Source of the DNA: JAVZYK01 sp049699715
GTDB taxonomy: Archaea; Nanobdellota; Nanobdellia; Pacearchaeales; UBA284
Direction of reading: 5' to 3'
NCBI GenBank assembly: GCA_049699715.1
Contig: JBNAVB010000009.1
Coordinates: 1-27,897 of the forward strand
Length of the DNA: 27,897 bases
The notes beneath the pieces are model-generated. The model did no database searches. It was not told the origin of the DNA and saw only the letters and a list, made by a program, of their open reading frames with translations. A program made the position numbers and the translations under genes. Shown piece by piece: positions 14,231 through 20,201 of the stretch (positions are counted from its first letter, which is position 1; each line of letters starts with the position of its first letter).

Positions 14231-14656
14231 ATGAATAAAGAACAAGATAAAAGATATGGGGAATTACTTGACAGGTTATACAAACAAGTCAAGCGAGTGG
14301 AAGCCACAGAAAGATTCGAGATTCCTAAGGTAGAGGGGATGGTTGAAGGGGGCAAGACAATAATCACAAATTTCTCGCAGCTTTGCTCAATGCTCAGAAG
14401 AAAGCCCGAACATGTTTCAAAATTCCTCTCACGAGAACTCGCGGCTCAAGCAACAATTGAAGGCGAGAGGCTTGTCTTAAACAGAAAACTTCTTTCAAAC
14501 CAGATAAATGATAAGGTTCAGGCTTATGTCAATGAGTTTGTCTTGTGCCCCGAGTGTGGAAAGCCTGATACTGAACTTATTAAAGAAAAAAGCTTCATGT
14601 TTATCCATTGCCTTGCTTGCGGCGCGAAGAAAAGCGTAAGGGCAAAGATAGTTTAA
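14231..14656 (+). CDS. Translation initiation factor aIF2, beta subunit
   Basis: This is a subunit of the aIF2 complex that brings initiator tRNA to the small ribosomal subunit. The 141 residues show the usual order: an N-terminal helix that contacts the gamma subunit (KRYGELLDRLYKQV), the central alpha-beta domain (FEIPKVEGMVEGGKTIITNF, LSRELAAQATIEGERLVLNR) and the C-terminal zinc ribbon with C106, C109, C127 and C130 (CPECG and CLACG). Length is typical for archaea. It begins a run of plus-strand genes with DUF424 and aIF1A, a neighbourhood common in archaea. The alpha and gamma subunits are elsewhere. Confidence 0.95.
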   Translation: MNKEQDKRYGELLDRLYKQVKRVEATERFEIPKVEGMVEGGKTIITNFSQLCSMLRRKPEHVSKFLSRELAAQATIEGERLVLNRKLLSNQINDKVQAYVNEFVLCPECGKPDTELIKEKSFMFIHCLACGAKKSVRAKIV

Positions 14657-14687
14657 AATAGTTTAAAAATTGGTGTAATATTTAAAA

Positions 14688-15074
14688 ATGGCAATCCCCT
14701 CAAAAGTTAAAAAGCTTTTAGCGAAAGATAAATTGATTGTATTTGGAACTTCAAACAAGAACGGAAAACCAAATTTAATATTCGTAGCTTCTTGTGGGTT
14801 ATTCAACAATAAACTATTAATTGCAGATTGCCAAATGAATAAAACTCTAAAAAACTTGAAGGGCAATAAAGCGGTTGCATTGTGCGCTTTTGATAAACAA
14901 AATTATTTTCAGATTAAAGGGAAAGCGCTATACACAAATAAAGGCAAATGGTTCAAACTTGTTAAAAAATATTGTGAAGATACTCGTTACAAGCCCAAAG
15001 GCGCTGTCCTAGTTACGATTAAAGAGGTTTATAATCTAGATAATGGTAAAAGAATTAATATAAAATTAATATAA
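14688..15074 (+). CDS. Pyridoxamine 5'-phosphate oxidase-like flavin-binding protein
   Basis: The 128 residues fit the split-barrel FMN-binding fold of the PNPOx-like superfamily. Strands begin DKLIVFGTSNKNGKPNLIFV (about 14-33), continue with NNKLLIADCQMNKTLKNLKG, which has the family's xxKTLxNLKxNxxVAL pattern, and VALCAFDKQNYFQIKGKALY, and end in VLVTIKEVYNLDNGKRI. Relatives bind flavin or F420 or act as general stress proteins; substrate and cofactor cannot be told from sequence. It lies 31 nt after aIF2-beta and 11 nt before DUF424. An AT box TTTAAAAAT precedes it, so it may have its own promoter. Confidence 0.78.
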   Translation: MAIPSKVKKLLAKDKLIVFGTSNKNGKPNLIFVASCGLFNNKLLIADCQMNKTLKNLKGNKAVALCAFDKQNYFQIKGKALYTNKGKWFKLVKKYCEDTRYKPKGAVLVTIKEVYNLDNGKRINIKLI

Positions 15075-15085
15075 ATTAAGATAAA

Positions 15086-15418
15086 ATGCCAGAAGAAAAA
15101 GAAAGCAAAAAGTTTCTTGTTAAAATCCATAAAGCTTATAGAGAAATTGTCGCGGTGAGCGACATGGGCTTGTTAGGCAGGCGCTTCGAGCAAGATAACT
15201 TACAACTCGAAGTTAACGAGCATTTCTATGGTGGCAAGGACAGTAAAGTAGTGGATGAGAAGAAATTATTAAAAATTTTGCAAGAAGCAGAGGAAAATGA
15301 TGCCTGTTTTAATTTCGTAGGCAAAGAGTCTGTAGCAACAGCCATAAAGCAAGGATTAATTAACAAAAATTCTGTAATAAAAATCCAGGGCATCCCTCAT
15401 GCGCTTGTGCTCATATAA
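15086..15418 (+). CDS. DUF424 family protein
   Basis: The 110 residues match the archaeal DUF424 family: KFLVKIHKAYREIVAVSD, then GRRFEQDNLQLEVNEHFYGG, then ANDACFNFVGKE-like EENDACFNFVGKESVATAI and the C-terminal VIKIQGIPHALVL. The function of the family is unknown. In archaea it is often next to aIF2-beta or other translation genes, as here (11 nt after the flavin-binding gene, 41 nt before aIF1A), which suggests a role linked to translation or tRNA; this is inference. There is no cofactor motif. The start at 15086 is the only reasonable ATG. Confidence 0.85.
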   Translation: MPEEKESKKFLVKIHKAYREIVAVSDMGLLGRRFEQDNLQLEVNEHFYGGKDSKVVDEKKLLKILQEAEENDACFNFVGKESVATAIKQGLINKNSVIKIQGIPHALVLI

Positions 15419-15430
15419 CATTTGGCAATA

Positions 15431-15439
15431 TTTATAAAT
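15431..15439 (+). promoter_or_regulatory. TATA box of the aIF1A gene
   Basis: TTTATAAAT ends 20 nt before ATG 15460, predicting leaderless transcription of aIF1A and the genes that follow it closely. Confidence 0.6.
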
Positions 15440-15459
15440 CGGGTTATTCTTATTCAAAA

Positions 15460-15825
15460 ATGTTCAAAAACAAAGCAAGGCCAAACAGCCCGAAGCCAAG
15501 CTTCGGTGGTAGCTCTAAGAATGGAGAACAGCAAGAAGTTACCAGAGTTCCACTACCGAGGGGCAATCAAGTTCTAGGCATCCTTGAACAAAGGCTCGGG
15601 GCCAATCATATGTTAATCAAGTGTCTTGATGGCAAGGCGCGCAATTGCAGGGTTCCTGGAAGGTTAAGAAGAAAGTTATGGCTGCGCGAAGGGGATATTG
15701 TCCTTGTAGAACCTTGGGAAATCGGCGGTGAAGAGAAAGGTGATATTTTAATTAAATATCATCCCGCTCAGGTCGAGTGGCTCAAGAAAAAGGGCTTCTT
15801 GAAAACAGCTGAGTTGGAATTCTAA
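15460..15825 (+). CDS. Translation initiation factor aIF1A
   Basis: aIF1A binds the A site of the small ribosomal subunit during initiation. The 121-residue protein has a basic, flexible N-terminal arm (MFKNKARPNSPKPSFGGSSK), then the S1/IF1-type OB fold (about 27-108): VTRVPLPRGNQVLGILEQRL, GANHMLIKCLDGKARNCRVP and GDIVLVEPWEIGGEEKGDIL. The motifs match archaeal and eukaryotic IF1A. It heads a tight plus-strand run (30 nt to the next gene, then 15 nt). In many archaea aIF1A is followed by the Rio1 kinase and a KH protein. Here the KH protein is present, but two other genes fill the interval. Confidence 0.95.
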   Translation: MFKNKARPNSPKPSFGGSSKNGEQQEVTRVPLPRGNQVLGILEQRLGANHMLIKCLDGKARNCRVPGRLRRKLWLREGDIVLVEPWEIGGEEKGDILIKYHPAQVEWLKKKGFLKTAELEF

Positions 15826-15855
15826 GTATTGCAAAGTTTCAAAGAAATTTAAAAA

Positions 15856-16311
15856 ATGAAAGGTTATTTGACTTATTGCTACTGCAAGCAAGACTCGGAA
15901 AAGTTCGAGAAGCTTGACGAAAAAGTCGATCCCAATTTCAAGGAAGGTTCTTATAAGGTATGCCACCGCGAAATCAGAAACAGGATTCAAGTCGGCGATT
16001 TCCTTTTTTTAAGGACTAACTGGCGAAACGAACCCTATATCATAGGCTATTATGAAATAAGCGAGAAGCGAGACAGCGAGACAGGCAAGATTCTCATAGC
16101 AAAAAACCGCCTTTGCATTGATTTCAATCTTGAAATAGACAGAGAATTGCTGAATATCTTAAGGCCCGAGTTAAACATAGATTTAAAATCCGAAACTGTT
16201 TCATGGGTGAAATATGTCAACAATTCTTTGGGATGTAGAGGCTATCTTTTCTTGAATGAAGAAAAAACTAAAACTCTTGTTAAGATGATTCATTCCAATT
16301 CATGGGGCTAA
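15856..16311 (+). CDS. Hypothetical protein, possibly PUA/EVE- or Nmad-like, 151 aa
   Basis: I cannot name this family with confidence. The central segment (VCHREIRNRIQVGDFLFLRT, then NEPYIIGYYEISEKRD) has the look of a PUA/EVE-type or nucleotide-modification-associated barrel: a charged IR motif, a GDxxF turn and a strand with IGYYEI. The rest contains DRELLNILRPELNIDLKSE and a C-terminal RGYLFLNEEKTKTLVKMI. Such folds often bind nucleic acid or modified bases. It starts 30 nt after aIF1A and ends 15 nt before the HTH-array gene, so all three are probably cotranscribed. The functional suggestion is only a fold guess. Confidence 0.6.
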   Translation: MKGYLTYCYCKQDSEKFEKLDEKVDPNFKEGSYKVCHREIRNRIQVGDFLFLRTNWRNEPYIIGYYEISEKRDSETGKILIAKNRLCIDFNLEIDRELLNILRPELNIDLKSETVSWVKYVNNSLGCRGYLFLNEEKTKTLVKMIHSNSWG

Positions 16312-16326
16312 TCAGAAGAAGTTAAA

Positions 16327-17799
16327 ATGCAAAAGAAAAATCTGAAGAAGATAATATATGATACTTTTACTGAATACAGAGAACTTCCAAAAATAGAAAT
16401 CGTGAAGAAAGCAGCGCAAATCGCAGGAGTGACTGTCTCAAAAATATGGCATGAATTAGAGAAAAAAAGAATAGCCAGCAAAGATATTGAATATATTATA
16501 GATGCTCTCAGAATAAAAACAAGAAAACCTGCTAAAATTGCAGAGGGCTCTCCCGAAAATAAAGAAGACCTCTCGGAAACAGCAAAAAATCTCGAGGCTA
16601 TCACAGACACGATTCCACAAAGCCTTGCTAATCCTGCCGATTCTGTGGGGATAACTTCCACTGAAGTAAAAAACGTTATCGCTAAACCAAAAAAACCTTC
16701 GAGAGAAAAGTTAGAGGAATTATATCTAAAAGAGGGATGGGACACAGATAGGATAGCTAGAAAATACCAACGCACACGAGGGACTATATATGTGTGGCTT
16801 AGAGAATTTAATATCCCAAAGAAGATAATTTCTACGAAGAGGCCGAGAAATTTAGGTAAACCGAAAAAAGACGAGCTGTATAAAGAATACGTTGAAGAGA
16901 AGAAAAGCATTGATGAAATGGCTAAATTGCATTCTGCTGGCAGAACTAGTGTAAGAAGATGGCTGAAACAATATGGGATCCCTTTAAGAACATTAAGCGA
17001 AGAGCTTCTCAAGAACAAGAGACAGCCTTCAAAAGATGAGTTAGAAGAACTCTACATAAATAAACAGATGAGCATTAAAAAGATAGCCCATATGTATAAC
17101 ATGAGCAAAAGAGTAATAAAAAGGTTCCTTATTAATTTTAACATCCCAATAAGGAGCTATGAAGATTCTCTGTCTCTTGCTGCTCTAAAGGGCAAGAAAG
17201 CCCCGACAGAAGAAGAGTTATACAATCTGTACATCAAAAAAGGAAAAAGCATAGACGAGATAGCAAAAACCTATGGACTTAGCCATCCGCCCATAATTCG
17301 TTTGTTCAAAAAATATGGCATTAAGACAAGAACATTAAAGCAAGCTTTAAGGCTCAGAATAAAAAAGAAAATTCAGGAAGACATGGAGAAATTTGAAATT
17401 GAGAAATATAAGGGATTAAGGGGGCTAGTCGGATTGTTTGGATTGGCTATGGAAGACGAAGAAGCGCGAAGAACACTACAAGAAATAACATCCGGATACT
17501 TGTATAAATTGCGCAATTTGTGCGAAACTCTTGGAAGTGAAAACATAGAGGGGGAAATTCTTTTAATAGCAAAACACGACAAAAACAAGCTTGAACCATT
17601 GCTTATCAAGTGTTTATATAAGGCTTCTGTTCGATATGGAATTAATGTTATAGACATTAACGAAGATAGCAGTGAATTTGAAGTTCTACAGAGATTTTTC
17701 TTCGATGAAATAAGAAAAGAGTATATAAAGTATGCATCCGAGATGATAAATAATAATAACAGCAATAATACAAATAAGATAAATAATGTTCTAAAATAA
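16327..17799 (+). CDS. Tandem-HTH array protein, four 43-residue repeats
   Basis: The 490-residue soluble protein contains four helix-turn-helix repeats at 124-166, 179-221, 234-276 and 293-335. They align without gaps on the pattern P-x3-EL-x2-LY-x5-S-I-x2-IA-x2-Y-x(7)-I-x-R-x-L-x2-Y/F-x-I-P-x-R. Each resembles the small HTH of recombinases and homing-endonuclease accessory modules. Residues 1-50 form another helical domain (KIEIVKKAAQIAGVTVSKIW). The C-terminal 140 residues are helical and of unknown family, ending in an asparagine-rich tail. Four linked HTHs suggest recognition of a long DNA site. No nuclease or ATPase motif is visible. The gene lies in the aIF1A run, 15 nt after its neighbour. 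Confidence 0.8.
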   Translation: MQKKNLKKIIYDTFTEYRELPKIEIVKKAAQIAGVTVSKIWHELEKKRIASKDIEYIIDALRIKTRKPAKIAEGSPENKEDLSETAKNLEAITDTIPQSLANPADSVGITSTEVKNVIAKPKKPSREKLEELYLKEGWDTDRIARKYQRTRGTIYVWLREFNIPKKIISTKRPRNLGKPKKDELYKEYVEEKKSIDEMAKLHSAGRTSVRRWLKQYGIPLRTLSEELLKNKRQPSKDELEELYINKQMSIKKIAHMYNMSKRVIKRFLINFNIPIRSYEDSLSLAALKGKKAPTEEELYNLYIKKGKSIDEIAKTYGLSHPPIIRLFKKYGIKTRTLKQALRLRIKKKIQEDMEKFEIEKYKGLRGLVGLFGLAMEDEEARRTLQEITSGYLYKLRNLCETLGSENIEGEILLIAKHDKNKLEPLLIKCLYKASVRYGINVIDINEDSSEFEVLQRFFFDEIRKEYIKYASEMINNNNSNNTNKINNVLK

Positions 17800-17904
17800 G
17801 TTCTAAAATAAGATAGATATAAGATGGATAACACTCCAGATAATAAAACAATCAATAAGAATCTAAATTCTAATAGTTGACGAATGCTGATGATTAGATA
17901 TAGT

Positions 17905-17915
17905 TAAATTTTTAA
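17905..17915 (+). promoter_or_regulatory. TATA box of the KH-protein gene
   Basis: TAAATTTTTAA ends 22 nt before ATG 17938. It supports 17938 as the start and excludes the upstream in-frame TTG at 17917, which would lie before the predicted transcription start. Confidence 0.6.
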
Positions 17916-17937
17916 CTTGCTTTTTCTTTTTCTTATC

Positions 17938-18510
17938 ATGAGAAAACTGTTTTTAGAGGCACGAGAGCTAGGCAGAGTTCTGAAAAACATGCACAATATT
18001 AAAAAACTTGGGAAAAAGTTCAAGGCCAAGATAGAAATCTCAAAACAAGGGGAGGTTAATATAAGCTCAAAAGAGAAATTGCAAGAATACCTCATAGAGA
18101 AAATGCTTGAGGCCGTTTCATTAGGATTTTCTTTCAATGTAGCTATGCAGATAGAAAAAACAGATTATGAATTCAAGAAGATTAATATTAAGGATTATGT
18201 TAAAGCTCAGAACCAAGAGCGAGCCAAGGCAAGGCTCATCGGCCCTCAAGGGAAAACAAAAACAACAATCGAAGAGCTGAGCGACTGTAATGTTGTCTTA
18301 AGCAACCATACTGTCGCAATAATCGGCCTCAGCAACAATGTCGAGACAGCTTTGCGAGCTATCGAATCGCTTCTGAGAGGCTCAAGACAAGCAAACATAT
18401 TCAGTTATCTCGAAAGGAATCGTGCTCGTTTAAAAGCACTCGAAGAAGAAGAGGTTGAAAAATTCATCGAAGAAGAGGGCGTTAAAAAGCAAAGCAATCA
18501 TAAGAAATAA
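17938..18510 (+). CDS. KH-domain RNA-binding protein, Dim2/Pno1-like
   Basis: The 190-residue protein is the archaeal relative of Pno1/Dim2, which binds the 3' end of 16S-like rRNA during small-subunit maturation. The first KH-like region (about 20-75) has lost the GxxG signature. The second (about 90-150) carries IGPQGKTKTTIEELSDCNVV with the GxxG loop at 102-105, followed by NVETALRAIESLLRGSRQAN, typical of the family. The C-terminal helix is highly acidic then basic. The start is fixed by the TATA spacing. In other archaea it follows aIF1A and rio1; here it is separately promoted. tRNA-Asn begins 32 nt after its stop. Confidence 0.92.
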   Translation: MRKLFLEARELGRVLKNMHNIKKLGKKFKAKIEISKQGEVNISSKEKLQEYLIEKMLEAVSLGFSFNVAMQIEKTDYEFKKINIKDYVKAQNQERAKARLIGPQGKTKTTIEELSDCNVVLSNHTVAIIGLSNNVETALRAIESLLRGSRQANIFSYLERNRARLKALEEEEVEKFIEEEGVKKQSNHKK

Positions 18511-18520
18511 ATTTATAAAA
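18511..18520 (+). promoter_or_regulatory. TATA box of tRNA-Asn
   Basis: ATTTATAAAA begins directly after the KH-protein stop codon and ends 22 nt before the first base of the tRNA. Confidence 0.6.
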
Positions 18521-18542
18521 CTCTTTTTCTTTTCTCTTGCAT

Positions 18543-18651
18543 GCCCTGGTAGCTCAGTGGTAGAGCACACGGCTGTTAAGAATCTTTTAAAAAAAGATTT
18601 TATCAAAACATAGAAACCGTGGGGTCGCAAGTTCGAGTCTTGCCCGGGGCG
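18543..18651 (+). tRNA. tRNA-Asn (anticodon GTT) with 37-nt intron
   Basis: The acceptor stem is GCCCTGG/CCGGGGC (one T-G wobble), the D stem GCTC/GAGC, the anticodon stem CACGG/CCGTG, and the T stem GCAAG/CTTGC with loop TTCGAGT. The discriminator is G, usual for Asn. The spliced loop reads CTGTTAA, anticodon GTT. The intron (18579-18615) holds the hairpin AATCTTTT/AAAAGATT. Intron bases AACA can pair with TGTT of the anticodon loop, giving the central helix of a relaxed bulge-helix-bulge. The intron ends AGAA before A38, as in tRNA-Gly and tRNA-Ile. Confidence 0.93.
18581..18608 (+). repeat. Intron hairpin module, copy 2 (in tRNA-Asn)
   Basis: The core AATCTTTTA-a-AAAAAGATT-t-TATCAAAA matches copy 1 at all positions except the two lower-case ones. 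Confidence 0.8.
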
Positions 18652-18681
18652 TTTCTCCTTTTCTTGCCTTTTTATTTTCTT

Positions 18682-18966
18682 TTAACCCCACAAATCCTCA
18701 ACTCTTATGATATGCCAGCCGAACTGGGTTTTCACAGGGCCAATAATCTGCCCTTTCTTGGCTGAAAAAACAGCTTTTTCAAACTCTCTCACCATCTTCC
18801 CTCTTCCGAACTCGCCGAGCGATCCTCCCCGCTTTCTCGACGGGCATTGTGAGAATTCCTGAGCAAGCTTCTCGAAGCTTTCGCCAAGGTTCAGTTTTCT
18901 TAAAATCTCGCGAGCTTGTTCCTCCGTCTTTACAAGGATGTGGCTTGCTTTAACTTTGTTTGCCAT
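18682..18966 (-). CDS. Parvulin-type peptidyl-prolyl cis-trans isomerase
   Basis: This enzyme speeds cis-trans flipping of prolyl bonds. The 94 residues are a single free-standing parvulin domain, like small bacterial Par10. It begins MANKVKASHILVKTEEQA, with the active-site histidine H9. C41 lies in CPSRKRGGSLGEFGRG, and the domain closes with FGWHIIRVEDLWG, holding H85. There is no signal peptide or membrane helix, so it should be cytoplasmic. It is convergent with tRNA-Asn (30 nt apart) and divergent from tRNA-Ile. ATG 18966 is the only sensible start. Presumably it is monocistronic. Confidence 0.95.
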   Translation of the reverse strand: MANKVKASHILVKTEEQAREILRKLNLGESFEKLAQEFSQCPSRKRGGSLGEFGRGKMVREFEKAVFSAKKGQIIGPVKTQFGWHIIRVEDLWG

Positions 18967-19009
18967 TTTTATTGCAGTTTGTTATAATTTTACATCGATA
19001 TAACTTTAA

Positions 19010-19061
19010 AAAACTTTATAAATTATCATCTCTTTACAGAGCTACGGGCCCGTAGCTCAGC
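19010..19061 (+). repeat. 52-nt direct repeat, copy 1 (promoter plus 5' part of tRNA-Ile)
   Basis: Positions 19010-19061 are identical to 25775-25826. The repeat covers the TATA box CTTTATAAAT, the leader up to the tRNA, and the first 16 tRNA bases (GGGCCCGTAGCTCAGC). Confidence 0.95.
19014..19023 (+). promoter_or_regulatory. TATA box of tRNA-Ile
   Basis: CTTTATAAAT ends 22 nt before the tRNA start at 19046. The identical box and spacing precede tRNA-Lys. Confidence 0.65.
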
Positions 19062-19212
19062 CTGGTTTAGAGCACTGCTCTGATATTGGTTACAGCCTTT
19101 AGTGGAGGTGATGCCTCTGGAGTGCCTTGCACTTCACTGTAACTATAGTAAGGCAAATCTTCGGATTTGATCAGAAAGGCAGGGGTCCTGTGTTCAAATC
19201 ACAGCGGGCCCA
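19046..19212 (+). tRNA. tRNA-Ile (anticodon GAT) with 91-nt structured intron
   Basis: The acceptor stem is GGGCCCG/CGGGCCC, the D stem GCTC/GAGC with an 11-base loop, the anticodon stem CTGCT/GGCAG, and the T stem CTGTG/CACAG with loop TTCAAAT. The discriminator is A. The spliced loop CTGATAA gives anticodon GAT. The intron (19086-19176) is long. GTTACAG pairs with CTGTAAC around two inner hairpins (GAGG/GCCTC-type and AGTGC/GCACT), then AAATC-TTCG-GATTT follows. ATCAG at its 3' side pairs with CTGAT of the anticodon loop and leaves a 3-base AAA bulge, a good bulge-helix-bulge. The large insert may have a role of its own. Confidence 0.93.
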
Positions 19213-19259
19213 TTTTCAAAAAATCAAAAAAGAGGAAAGTAAGAGATAATAAACCGAAA

Positions 19260-19973
19260 ATGGATGAAGTGTTGCGAAGATTTGTAATTTTTATTTCAAT
19301 AATTTTGATTCTTTTAATTGTGCTTATAGGATTCACTTTGCTCATGACAGGGACATTGCAATTTCCTATGGCAAAAAATAAATTGCCTACCCTTTTAACA
19401 TCGCCGAGCATAACAGGTAAAGATGTTCTAGGCCATGTTTCTATAAACATCTTGCCTCGCTGCACTTTTGATATGAGCAATGGATGGAATTTTTTCTCAC
19501 TTTGTTCCGATCCAGACAACAAAACAATAGATGCTATCGTTGGCAACACAACATATCGCTATGTTCTGAGATGGAACACATCGCGCATGGAATGGGACAT
19601 TTACTCGCCGAGAGCCCCATCAAACCCTTTTGACAGTTTCACTGTAAATGAATCTTACTTCACTCTGTTTTATTCGACAGAACAGATGGCTATTGCAGGC
19701 ACCCCAAATCCGAGCATGAACATCACAATGATTCAAGGATGGGATGCACCATCATGGCCTTACGAATTCGACACCAATGTAACAAAATATCTCAATGAAA
19801 CAATTCACAGATATATGATGAAATGGGACAATTCAAGCCAAGAATTTTTAATCTATTCTCCTCGCTCAGTAGAAAATCCTTTCACAAAAATATTTAAGGG
19901 AGAAGGACAAATGATATATGCATATAACAATCATACTCTAGAGTATAACAAAACATATCTAATTGATCCATAA
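19260..19973 (+). CDS. Membrane-anchored surface protein with two tandem GW domains
   Basis: From ATG 19260 the product is 237 residues. A frame opening further upstream would run into tRNA-Ile and is rejected. An N-terminal membrane anchor or signal (about 7-29) is followed by an outside part with two copies of one domain. The first (about 73-140) has GWNFFSL, YVLRWN, WDIYSPRAPSNPF; the second (about 157-225) has GWDAP, YMMKWD, FLIYSPRSVENPF. This resembles the GWN-type repeat of archaeal surface proteins. About ten N-x-S/T sequons suggest N-glycosylation. No promoter lies in the 47 nt after tRNA-Ile, so cotranscription with the tRNA is likely. The function is unknown. Confidence 0.72.
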   Translation: MDEVLRRFVIFISIILILLIVLIGFTLLMTGTLQFPMAKNKLPTLLTSPSITGKDVLGHVSINILPRCTFDMSNGWNFFSLCSDPDNKTIDAIVGNTTYRYVLRWNTSRMEWDIYSPRAPSNPFDSFTVNESYFTLFYSTEQMAIAGTPNPSMNITMIQGWDAPSWPYEFDTNVTKYLNETIHRYMMKWDNSSQEFLIYSPRSVENPFTKIFKGEGQMIYAYNNHTLEYNKTYLIDP

Positions 19974-19974
19974 A

Positions 19975-20002
19975 AATCTTTTATAAAAAGATCTTATCAA
20001 AA
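19975..20002 (+). repeat. Intron hairpin module, free copy 3 (after a CDS)
   Basis: AATCTTTTA-t-AAAAAGAT-ct-TATCAAAA starts 1 nt after the stop codon of the surface-protein gene. Apart from the variable positions, only one core base differs from the copies in the tRNA-Gly and tRNA-Asn introns. Upstream TTGAT (in the last codons) can pair with ATCAA at the end of the copy. Confidence 0.75.
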
Positions 20003-20020
20003 AACAAGCTAAAAATAAAA

Positions 20021-20201
20021 TACCCCGCGCTAAAGCCCGAGATCATGAATAAAAATGTTACAAAGAATTCCAAGGTTGAGAAGAATAGAGGGCAACGTCA
20101 GCCCTCGTTCATATTAAAATGTCAGAGAAATTAAATTTATTGAAGGAAGAAGGAATGCAATTCCTCTGTAGACTGAAGTCTACAGTATCCTTGCATTAGA
20201 A
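20021..20201 (-). mobile_element. Decayed mini-element with IS200/IS605-like ends (minus orientation)
   Basis: Read on the minus strand, one end is a double stem: AATGCAA/TTGCATT outside and CTGTAGAC/GTCTACAG inside, loop TTCA, with GAATTGC on the 3' side (20197 down to 20154). The other end is CTCGGGCTTTAGCGCGGGGT (around 20041-20022), an imperfect hairpin with the CTTTAG loop typical of IS200/IS605 right ends. A further hairpin, GAGGGC/GCCCTC, sits between them (20088-20106). The design matches the element at 3138-3420. There is no transposase frame. The double stem ends 4 nt before the ATG at 20202, so it may now act as an mRNA leader structure. Confidence 0.45.

Noticed and set aside
16308..17018. 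Minus-strand frame of 236 codons rich in S, F and L.
   Set aside because: It is antisense to the HTH-array gene, which has a clear repeat structure, and has no membrane-protein logic of its own.
17885..17905. CTGATGATTAG upstream of the KH gene resembles a C box.
   Set aside because: There is no D box at a suitable distance, and the following AT-rich sequence is better explained as the KH promoter.
19167..19259. A longer N-terminus for the surface protein beginning inside tRNA-Ile.
   Set aside because: It would overlap the tRNA 3' half. ATG 19260 gives a proper membrane anchor at the N-terminus.
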